Shown piece by piece: positions 51,574-57,736 of a stretch of 58,412 nt of DNA. The stretch is from assembly GCF_001463745.1 (NCBI RefSeq), contig NZ_BBWJ01000034.1:1-58412 (forward strand). The letters run 5' to 3'. Every line of letters begins with the position of its first letter. The first letter of the stretch is position 1. Source of the DNA: Aureimonas sp. AU22 (GTDB taxonomy: Bacteria > Pseudomonadota > Alphaproteobacteria > Rhizobiales > Rhizobiaceae). The notes under the pieces are model-generated. The model saw only the letters and a program-made list of their open reading frames with translations, was not told where the DNA came from and searched no databases. The translations under genes were made by a program, and so were the position numbers.

Positions 51574-51924
51574 ATGGATACGATGACGGGGGATGTGGCG
51601 TCCCCGCTGGCGCTGTTCGGCGCCAAGCTGGCGGGGGCGGTGGGAGGATCGGTGATTTCCATCGCCTACCTCCTGCCGAACGGGCGGCGTGAGGCGATGG
51701 CTCGCTTCCTGACGGGGGCGGTGACGGGGGTCGTGTTCGGTGGCCCGGCGGGGATCGCGCTCGGGGACCATCTGCGCCTCGGCGGCCGGATCGGAGCCAC
51801 CGAACTGATGCTGATCGGTTCGGCGGCGGTGAGCCTGTCGGCCTGGTGGGCGCTCGGCGCGCTGCAAAGGTTTGCCGAAGGCCTGTGGGTGCGGCCGGCG
51901 CGGGCGGGGGAGGCGGTGCAATGA
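51574..51924 (+). CDS. Small membrane protein in the GTA cluster (gp3.5-like, DUF6107-like)
   Basis: A 116-residue protein with two or three hydrophobic helices (AKLAGAVGGSVISIAYLLP, MARFLTGAVTGVVFGGPAGIAL, LMLIGSAAVSLSAWWALGAL). It lies between portal and protease, the place of gp3.5 in RcGTA. I associate it with DUF6107 of Hyphomicrobiales GTAs, from memory. Membrane helices in a capsid cluster are unusual; a role in assembly at the membrane or in release is speculation. Its stop overlaps the protease start (ATGA). Confidence 0.65.
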   Translation: MDTMTGDVASPLALFGAKLAGAVGGSVISIAYLLPNGRREAMARFLTGAVTGVVFGGPAGIALGDHLRLGGRIGATELMLIGSAAVSLSAWWALGALQRFAEGLWVRPARAGEAVQ

Positions 51925-52469
51925 TGCGTGTTCCATCGATCAAGCGGACGATGCCGCTGCCGGCGATCGACGAGGACGAGCCGGGCGTCATCCGGGGGTA
52001 TGCCAGCCTCTTCGACCGGACGGACCGGTCGGGCGATCGCATCCAGCGCGGGGCCTTCGCCCGGTCGCTGGAGGAGCGGACGGCCGCCGGCATCCGCATG
52101 CTCTGGCAGCACGATCCCGGCGAGCCGATCGGACGCTGGACGGTCCTGCGCGAGGACGCGCGGGGGCTCTACGCGGAGGGGCGGCTGGAGCTCGGCAGCC
52201 AACGTGGACGCGAGGCGCTGGCGCTCCTGCGGGGCGGGGCGATCGACGGTCTGTCGATCGGTTTCCGGACCCGGCGCGCGCAGCCGCTGCGCGACGTGGC
52301 GCGACGGCTGCTGACGGACATCGATCTCTGGGAGATCTCGCTCGTGACCTTTCCCATGCAGGAAGCGGCGCGGGTGCGCGAAGTGCGTGGGATCGCGGTG
52401 GATTTCGCAAGGGCGCTGCGCGAGGCGGCGTGGCGGATCGCGCCTCGAGGGCTGGCCGTCGGCGCCTGA
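51921..52469 (+). CDS. GTA prohead protease (gp4), HK97 family
   Basis: A 182-residue serine protease that trims the capsid protein during head maturation. The catalytic His is in MLWQHDPGEPIGRW and the Ser in DGLSIGFRT, as in HK97 gp4; an acidic residue follows in the C-terminal half (LWEISLVTFPM). ATG 51921 overlaps the preceding stop. A hairpin terminator lies between it and the capsid gene. Confidence 0.92.
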   Translation: MMRVPSIKRTMPLPAIDEDEPGVIRGYASLFDRTDRSGDRIQRGAFARSLEERTAAGIRMLWQHDPGEPIGRWTVLREDARGLYAEGRLELGSQRGREALALLRGGAIDGLSIGFRTRRAQPLRDVARRLLTDIDLWEISLVTFPMQEAARVREVRGIAVDFARALREAAWRIAPRGLAVGA

Positions 52470-52493
52470 GAGCCAGAAGTTTTCGACTTTCCT

Positions 52494-52533
52494 GAGCCCC
52501 GCGTCCGGACCACCGGCACGGGGTTCGCTTTTT
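52494..52533 (+). terminator. Imperfect hairpin between protease and capsid genes
   Basis: GAGCCCCG-N2-TCCGG can pair with CCGGCACGGGGTTC with one bulge, followed by GCTTTTT. A partial terminator here would set capsid transcription relative to the upstream genes. Confidence 0.5.
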
Positions 52534-52551
52534 CCAGCCTGAGGAGACGAC

Positions 52552-53802
52552 ATGCAGACCTTCAACCAGGGCGCGCCGGAGACGAAAGCCAACGGGGGAC
52601 GCGAGGGCGCCGAGGCGCTGAACGACTTCATGGGGGCTTTCGACGCCTTCCGCGAGGCCAACGACGACCGCCTGTCGCAGATCGAGAAGCGCATGAGCGC
52701 CGACGTCCTGACCGGCGAGAAGGCCGACCGCATCGCCAAGGCGATGGACGAGCACGAGAGGCGGCTGGAGCGTCTCGTGCTGAAGGGCATGCGCCCGCCA
52801 GCCGGCGGTGGCGAGACGGCGAGCGCCGAGCCGAGCGAGCATCGCTCCGCCTTCGAGGCCTATGTGCGCGGCGGTGACGAGACGCGCCTGCGGCGGCTGG
52901 AGGAGAAGGCGATGTCGGGCCTCGTCGGCGCCGACGGGGGCTTCCTGGTGCCGAGCGAAACGGAGACGGAGATCGGTCGGCGACTGGCCGCCGTCTCGCC
53001 CATCCGCGGGATCGCCACCGTGCGCACCGTGTCGTCGGCAGTGCTGCGCAAGCCCTTCGCGGTGAACGGGGCGCAGACGGGTTGGGTGGGCCAGGCCGAT
53101 GCCCGGCCGCAGACGAACGCGCCGCAGCTCGCCGAGCTGAGCTTCCCGACGATGGAGCTCTACGCGATGCCGGCGGCGACCAACGCGCTGCTCGACGACT
53201 CCGCCGTCGATATCGACGCCTGGATCGGCGAGGAGGTCGAGCAGGCCTTCGCGGCGCAGGAGGGCGCGGCTTTCGTGAGCGGCGACGGGGTGTCGAAGCC
53301 GAAGGGCTTCATGAGCTATCCGACCGTTGCCGAGAGCGCTTTTGCCTGGGGCAGCGTCGGCACGATCTCGACGGGGGCGAACGGCGGGTTCCTTGCCGGG
53401 GCTGCGGGCGACGCGCTGATCGACCTGATCTATGCGCTGAAGGCGGGCTACCGTCAGAACGCCAGCTTCGTGATGAACCGCCGCACGCAGAGCGCGGTGC
53501 GCAAGCTGAAGGATGGCGACGGAAACTACCTCTGGGCGCCGCCCTCGGCGGTGGGCGCGCGGGCGACGCTGATGGGCTTTCCCGTTGTGGAGGCCGAGGC
53601 GATGCCGGACATCGAGACGGGCGCAAAGGCCATCGCCTTCGGCGACTTCGGCCGCTTCTATCTCGTGGTCGACCGGCAGGGCGTGCGGGTGCTGCGCGAT
53701 CCCTACAGCGCCAAGCCCTACGTCCTTTTCTACACGACCAAGCGCGTGGGCGGCGGCATCCAGGACTTCGATGCGGCCAAGCTCCTGAACTTCGCGGCCT
53801 GA
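52552..53802 (+). CDS. GTA major capsid protein (gp5), HK97 fold
   Basis: A 416-residue coat protein. An N-terminal delta/scaffold-like helical region (about 1-105, including DDRLSQIEKRMSADVL and DEHERRLERLVLKG) is expected to be removed by gp4. The mature HK97 fold includes GLVGADGGFLVPSETETEIGRRL, EEVEQAFAAQEGAAFVSGDG, YPTVAESAFAWGSVGTI and GFPVVEAEAMPD. ATG 52552 has GAGGAG upstream. Followed by a perfect 10-bp hairpin. Confidence 0.94.
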   Translation: MQTFNQGAPETKANGGREGAEALNDFMGAFDAFREANDDRLSQIEKRMSADVLTGEKADRIAKAMDEHERRLERLVLKGMRPPAGGGETASAEPSEHRSAFEAYVRGGDETRLRRLEEKAMSGLVGADGGFLVPSETETEIGRRLAAVSPIRGIATVRTVSSAVLRKPFAVNGAQTGWVGQADARPQTNAPQLAELSFPTMELYAMPAATNALLDDSAVDIDAWIGEEVEQAFAAQEGAAFVSGDGVSKPKGFMSYPTVAESAFAWGSVGTISTGANGGFLAGAAGDALIDLIYALKAGYRQNASFVMNRRTQSAVRKLKDGDGNYLWAPPSAVGARATLMGFPVVEAEAMPDIETGAKAIAFGDFGRFYLVVDRQGVRVLRDPYSAKPYVLFYTTKRVGGGIQDFDAAKLLNFAA

Positions 53803-53809
53803 CGATGCC

Positions 53810-53835
53810 GGGACCGGGCGGCGACGCCCGGTCCC
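53810..53835 (+). terminator. Hairpin after the capsid gene
   Basis: GGGACCGGGC and GCCCGGTCCC form a perfect 10-bp stem with a GGCGAC loop, followed by TCGATTTCTC. A strong hairpin directly after the capsid gene can act as an attenuator or protect the capsid mRNA. Confidence 0.7.
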
Positions 53836-53864
53836 TCGATTTCTCATGCGGAACGGGACGCACG

Positions 53865-54416
53865 ATGATCTGGATCGACAACGGGCAGCCGGTCGCCGAG
53901 CCGGTGACGCTGGCTGAAGCAAAAGCGCAGATGCGCGTCGAACGCGACGACGAGGATGGGGCGATCGCGGGTTTCATCCGCGCCGCGCGCGAGACGATCG
54001 AAGCGCGCACTGGGCTCGTCGTAGCGCGGCGGGCGTTCCGGTTGTGCCTGGAATGCCCGGCGGAGGCGGACCTCGCGCTGTCGCGCCGTCCGGCCCGCGC
54101 CGTGCTGGCGGCCCGGATCTTCGGCCTGGACGGGACCCCGGAGGCCGTGGACGCCGCCGATGTGCGGATCGTGCGCGACGGGGGCACACTGCGCCTGCCA
54201 CAGGCGCTGACGGGACGCGGCGGACGCGAGGTGGAGATCGAGTTGGACATGGGGCTCGACGCGGCTGCCGTTCCGGACATGCTGAAGCTTGCGATGCTGC
54301 ATCTCGTCGGCGTTTCCTACGAGATGCGAGGTGCGGCGCCGGCGTCGATGCAGCCGGCGTTCCTGCCGCCGCTGGTGCGCGGGCTGCTGGCGCCCTACCG
54401 GCGGGTCGGTCTGTGA
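53865..54416 (+). CDS. GTA head-tail adaptor (gp6), connector family
   Basis: A 183-residue protein that links the portal to the tail. VTLAEAKAQMRVERDDEDGAIAGFIRAARETIEARTG is the conserved N-terminal helical pair of the phiE125 gp8/HK97 gp6-like adaptor family. A C-terminal beta/helix part (about 90-183) ends in VRGLLAPYRRVGL. ATG 53865 fits the family length. Its stop overlaps the next gene's start (TGATG). Confidence 0.85.
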   Translation: MIWIDNGQPVAEPVTLAEAKAQMRVERDDEDGAIAGFIRAARETIEARTGLVVARRAFRLCLECPAEADLALSRRPARAVLAARIFGLDGTPEAVDAADVRIVRDGGTLRLPQALTGRGGREVEIELDMGLDAAAVPDMLKLAMLHLVGVSYEMRGAAPASMQPAFLPPLVRGLLAPYRRVGL

Positions 54417-54748
54417 TGACGCCGCTGTTCATCGACGCGGGCCTGCTTCGCCACCGAGCCGCGATCGAGCGCAACGACGTCGTGCCGGACGCCATGGGCG
54501 GCGGCCAGGACGTCTGGGTGGAGATCGGTGAAACCTCCGTGCGGCTGGAGCCGCTTGCGGTGGATGTCGACGAGCGACTGGGGCAGCGGGTGGGCACCGC
54601 CACGCATCGCGTGACCCTGCGGGCGCGCCCGGGGCTCGACCGAGGCATGGCGTTTCGTGTCGGCGGGCGGCGGTTCGTGATCCGCACGCTGCACGACCCG
54701 GACGAGACGGGACGCTATCTCGTGTGTCGCTGCGAGGCCGAGGCATGA
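54416..54748 (+). CDS. GTA head-tail stopper (gp7), phage head-closure family
   Basis: A 110-residue protein of the SPP1-gp16-like head-tail joining family. DAGLLRHRAAIERNDVVPDAMGGGQDVWVEI, RVGTATHRVTLRARPGL and GRRFVIRTLHDPDETGRYLVCRCE are typical beta-strand blocks. It caps the filled head and gives the surface for tail docking. Coupled to gp6 by a 1-bp overlap and to the following small gene by ATGA. Confidence 0.85.
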   Translation: MTPLFIDAGLLRHRAAIERNDVVPDAMGGGQDVWVEIGETSVRLEPLAVDVDERLGQRVGTATHRVTLRARPGLDRGMAFRVGGRRFVIRTLHDPDETGRYLVCRCEAEA

Positions 54749-54933
54749 TTGCGCGCGTGGCCTTGCGGCTGCGGCGGGATGTGCTGCGGACCGGCATGCG
54801 CGAGGCCGTTCGGCGCGAGGCGGCGACACGGGCGGTGGACGTCTTGGCCGAACGCGAGAACGGCGGCGGCGATACTCCTGACGAAAAGTTAACGACGGAC
54901 GAGCCGCCGTCCGGGTTATCACGCGATATGTGA
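54745..54933 (+). CDS. Small basic GTA-cluster protein
   Basis: A 62-residue protein translationally coupled to gp7 (ATGA). The N-terminus is helical and basic (ARVALRLRRDVLRTGMREAVRRE), and the tail is acidic/Thr-rich (DTPDEKLTTDEPP). Its stop codon lies inside a 14-bp inverted repeat. No homologue is recognised; RcGTA has no clear counterpart at this position as far as I recall. It may be a tail-assembly factor or a coupling peptide. Confidence 0.45.
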   Translation: MIARVALRLRRDVLRTGMREAVRREAATRAVDVLAERENGGGDTPDEKLTTDEPPSGLSRDM

Positions 54934-54953
54934 CACCATACATATCGCGTGAT
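54918..54953. repeat. Perfect 14-bp inverted repeat with Mo-box layout
   Basis: ATCACGCGATATGT-N8-ACATATCGCGTGAT is a perfect 14-bp inverted repeat. Its core CGATAT-N12-ATATCG is the same as the two sites at modA. It spans the stop codon of the small GTA gene and precedes gp8. As RNA it would form a strong hairpin; no T tract follows. Confidence 0.75.
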
Positions 54954-55034
54954 CGATCTTTGTCCGAGCGGTTCCGGGCGCGCCGATGAACGGCGCTTTC
55001 GGACCGGCTCCCGGAGCCGAGAGGACCGAATCCC

Positions 55035-55445
55035 ATGGCGCATCCCAGCGCTGAACTGCAGACCACCATCGTTTCCGCCCTGACGCACGACCCGGCACTA
55101 CTCGCCCGCTTGGGCGGACCAAAGGTGTTCGACCGGGTGCCTGAGCGCACCGCCTTTCCCTATCTGACGCTCGGCCGTACGGCGGTGGTGGACTGGTCCA
55201 CCGGCACCGAGGACGGTGCCGAGCACATCCTGACGCTGCATGTCTGGGCGAAGGGCGGCTCGAAGCAGGAAACCTACGAGATCATGGACATGGTCTCGAA
55301 TACGCTGCACGACCAGACGCTGCCCCTGACGGGTCACCGGCTGGTCAACCTCCAGCTTCAGTTCGCCGAAGCGCGTCAGGAGCCGGAAAGCCCGGCCTAT
55401 CACGGCATCCTGCGCTTTCGCGCGGTGACGGAGCCGCTGGCCTGA
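55035..55445 (+). CDS. GTA tail terminator (gp8), DUF3168
   Basis: A 136-residue DUF3168 protein (lambda gpU-like fold) that ends the tail tube at the head side. SAELQTTIVSALTHDPALLARLGGPKVFDRVPERTAFPYLTLGRT and SKQETYEIMDMVSNTLHD are family blocks. ATG 55035 follows GAGAGGA. Followed by a hairpin with T residues. Confidence 0.88.
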   Translation: MAHPSAELQTTIVSALTHDPALLARLGGPKVFDRVPERTAFPYLTLGRTAVVDWSTGTEDGAEHILTLHVWAKGGSKQETYEIMDMVSNTLHDQTLPLTGHRLVNLQLQFAEARQEPESPAYHGILRFRAVTEPLA

Positions 55446-55473
55446 ACCAACCGGCAGCAGGGATGAATTTCGC

Positions 55474-55501
55474 GAAGGGCGGTCCGGGAGGGCCGCCCTT
55501 C
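55474..55501 (+). terminator. Hairpin between gp8 and the tail-tube gene
   Basis: GAAGGGCGG and CCGCCCTTC form a 9-bp stem around TCCGGGAGGG, followed by TTCGTT. Good terminator or attenuator shape within the GTA cluster. Confidence 0.6.
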
Positions 55502-55535
55502 TTCGTTCGGCACATCGGAAAGGACGTTACGCATC

Positions 55536-55949
55536 ATGGGCGCGCAGAAAGGCAAGGACCTGCTTCTCAAGGCCGATCCAGAGGGGATCGGCGCATTCGC
55601 GACCGTCGCGGGCCTGCGCTCGCGCCGCATCTCGTTCAACGCCGAGACGGTCGACGTGACCGATGCCGAGAGCGCCGGGCGATGGCGCGAGTTGCTCGGC
55701 GGGGCGGGGGTGCAACGCGCTTCGCTCTCTGGATCCGGCATCTTCAAGGATGCGGCGTCCGACGCCTCTCTGCGGCGGCTGTTCTTCGAAGGCCGGATCG
55801 CCGCGTTCCAGGCGGTGATCCCGGATTTCGGCAGCGTGACCGGGCCGTTCCAGGTCACCGCGCTGGAATATGGCGGCGAGCACAACGGCGAGGTCTCTTT
55901 CGAGGTCTCGCTGGAATCGGCCGGCGCACTCCAGTTCGCGGCGCTCTGA
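55536..55949 (+). CDS. GTA major tail (tube) protein (gp9)
   Basis: A 137-residue tail tube protein, TP901-1/HK97 gpV-like. It begins MGAQKGKDLLLKADPEG. FATVAGLRSRRISFNAETVDVTDAES is the diagnostic N-terminal block, and RLFFEGRIAAFQAVIPDFGSVTGPFQVT and FEVSLESAGALQF are further beta-strand segments. It is small and standard for GTA/siphovirus tubes. Confidence 0.9.
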   Translation: MGAQKGKDLLLKADPEGIGAFATVAGLRSRRISFNAETVDVTDAESAGRWRELLGGAGVQRASLSGSGIFKDAASDASLRRLFFEGRIAAFQAVIPDFGSVTGPFQVTALEYGGEHNGEVSFEVSLESAGALQFAAL

Positions 55950-55950
55950 G

Positions 55951-56286
55951 ATGGCCGTGAACAGAAGGCGCGGCGAGGTGGAGGCCGTGCTCAATGGGCA
56001 GCCGCATCGGCTCTGCCTGACGCTGGGCGCGCTTGCCGAACTCGAGGACGCCTTTGCGCTCGAGGACGTCGCTAGCCTTGCCCAGCGCTTCGGCTCCGGG
56101 CGGCTTTCGGCGCGCGACCTGACGCGCATCATCGGGGCAGGCTTGCGCGGCGGCGGGTCGCCCGCCACCGACGACGAGGTGGCCGCCATGGCGATCGAAG
56201 GCGGAGCGGCCGGTGCGGCGCGGATCGCAGCCGATCTCCTCGCGGCGGCCTTCGGTGGGCCGGAGGAAACGCCCGGCCGCCCTTGA
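55951..56286 (+). CDS. GTA tail-assembly chaperone (gp10)
   Basis: A 111-residue GTA family protein (Phage_TAC type). VNRRRGEVEAVLNGQPHRLCLTLGALAELEDAFA gives a short beta part then helix; SLAQRFGSGRLSARDLTRIIGAGLRGGG follows. ATG 55951 starts 1 bp after the tail-tube stop. Overlaps the next gene by TTGA. Tail-assembly chaperones guide tape-measure and tube assembly. Confidence 0.85.
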   Translation: MAVNRRRGEVEAVLNGQPHRLCLTLGALAELEDAFALEDVASLAQRFGSGRLSARDLTRIIGAGLRGGGSPATDDEVAAMAIEGGAAGAARIAADLLAAAFGGPEETPGRP

Positions 56287-56504
56287 ACGCCGCCGCGCCC
56301 GACGATGCGACGGGCACGGCGGCATTTCCCTGGGATGAAGTGTTCGCGACGGCCTCATGCGTGCTGCGCATGACGCCGGACGCGATCTGGCGCGCCACCC
56401 CGCGCGAGCTGGCTCTGGCGCTCAGGCCCTTCGCAAGCCTCCGCGAGCCGCCCAGCCGGGCGCGCCTCGTGGATCTCATGCAACGCTTTCCCGACACGAG
56501 GTGA
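56283..56504 (+). CDS. Second tail-assembly chaperone (gp10.1, rcc01693-like)
   Basis: A 73-residue helical protein starting at TTG 56283, which overlaps gp10's stop (TTGA). FPWDEVFATASCVLRMTPDAIWRATPRELALAL matches the small GTA family known from Rhodobacter (rcc01693). Only a TTG start is available to give this N-terminus. It is the probable partner of gp10, analogous to the G/GT pair of siphophages. Confidence 0.8.
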   Translation: MNAAAPDDATGTAAFPWDEVFATASCVLRMTPDAIWRATPRELALALRPFASLREPPSRARLVDLMQRFPDTR

Positions 56505-56507
56505 GAG

Positions 56508-57101
56508 ATGGTGGAAACCGTGGATGCCCTGCGCATCGCTGTCGAGGCCGACACGAGCGGCTTCGAGCGCGCGCTCGGCGACCTTTCGACCCGAGCCAGC
56601 GCCTTCGGCACCGCGCTCACATCGGCGTTCCGCGGCGCCGCCGGTGGCGGGCGGTCGCTGGACGGGGTGCTGAAGCAACTCGGCGGACGGATCTCGACGA
56701 TCGCTCTGGATGCCGCGCTCCGACCGCTGACGCAGTTGGCGGGCGGGATGCTGGGGCAGGTGCTTTCGGGGATCGGCGGCGGAGGTGTCGCGGGCGCGGC
56801 CGGGGCTACGGCCGGCGGCATCGTGCCGTTTGCCAAGGGCGGGGTCGTGCGCGCGCCGACCTTCTTTCCGAACGGCGGTCGGATCGGCCTGATGGGCGAA
56901 GCCGGCGCCGAGGCGATCCTGCCGCTCCGCCGGGGGCCGGACGGATCGCTCGGCGTCGCGGCTCCGGGCGGACAGGCACGATCCGGTCCCTCGATCGTCT
57001 TCAATGTGACGACGCCGGACGCGCCGAGCTTCCGGCGGGCCGAAGTGCAGATCCAGGCGATGGTGGCGCGCGCGGCCATGCGCGGCCATAGGGGGCTCTG
57101 A
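56508..57101 (+). CDS. GTA tape-measure protein (gp11)
   Basis: A 197-residue short tape measure. Helical N-terminal half (LRIAVEADTSGFERALGDLSTRASAF), a Gly/Ala-rich hydrophobic middle (LAGGMLGQVLSGIGGGGVAGAAGA, about 78-105) and the tape-measure end motif GGIVPFAKGGVVRAPTFFPNGG, LMGEAGAEAILPLRRG are present. Phage tape measures scale with tail length; this length implies a short tail, as in RcGTA (gp11 of similar size). Confidence 0.85.
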   Translation: MVETVDALRIAVEADTSGFERALGDLSTRASAFGTALTSAFRGAAGGGRSLDGVLKQLGGRISTIALDAALRPLTQLAGGMLGQVLSGIGGGGVAGAAGATAGGIVPFAKGGVVRAPTFFPNGGRIGLMGEAGAEAILPLRRGPDGSLGVAAPGGQARSGPSIVFNVTTPDAPSFRRAEVQIQAMVARAAMRGHRGL

Positions 57102-57103
57102 CC

Positions 57104-57736
57104 ATGCTGGCTTCCTTCAGCGAAGAGCGGTTTCCGCTGCGCGTCGCCTTCGGCACCGCCGGCGGGCCGGAGCGGCGAACGGACATCGTGCGCTTGTCCA
57201 CCGGCTACGAGAACCGCAACCAGCGCACGCGCCATTCCTGGCGCCGCTACGACGCGGGGTCCGGGGTTCGCAGCGTCGAGGATCTCATGGCGGTTCTTCA
57301 CTTCTTCGAGGCGCGGCGCGGGCGGCTGGTCGGGTTCCGCTTCCGCGATCCGTTCGATTTCTCCTCGGCGGGCGGGGGGCTCGCCCCCGGCGCCACCGAC
57401 CAGCCGCTCGGGATCGGCGACGGGGAGACGACGGTGTTTCAGCTCGTCAAACGCTACGGACGTGATGCGGACGCCTATGTCCGGCCGATCGGCAAACCGG
57501 TGCCGGGCAGCGTGCGGATCGCGGTCGGCGGCTCCGCGACGACCAGCGGGCTCGTGGTCGATCCGACGAACGGCACGGTGACGTTCGCCGCACCTCCCGC
57601 AGTCGGCGCGTTGCTGACCGCTGGATTCGAGTTCGACGTGCCGGTGCGTTTCGACATGGACCATCTCGCGATCAACGTCGCCGCCTTCGAGGCCGGCGAC
57701 ATCCCGACCATTCCTCTGGTGGAGGTCCGGCCGTGA
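57104..57736 (+). CDS. GTA distal tail protein (gp12), DUF2460
   Basis: A 210-residue DUF2460 protein. FSEERFPLRVAFGTAGGPERRTDIV, GYENRNQRTRHSWRRYDAG and LAVLHFFEARRGRLVGFRFRDPFDF (with A for M at one position in the reading) are the family's blocks; FDMDHLAINVAAFEAGDIPTIPLVEV ends the protein. It attaches the tail hub to the tube. Overlaps the next gene (GTGA). Confidence 0.9.
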   Translation: MLASFSEERFPLRVAFGTAGGPERRTDIVRLSTGYENRNQRTRHSWRRYDAGSGVRSVEDLMAVLHFFEARRGRLVGFRFRDPFDFSSAGGGLAPGATDQPLGIGDGETTVFQLVKRYGRDADAYVRPIGKPVPGSVRIAVGGSATTSGLVVDPTNGTVTFAAPPAVGALLTAGFEFDVPVRFDMDHLAINVAAFEAGDIPTIPLVEVRP

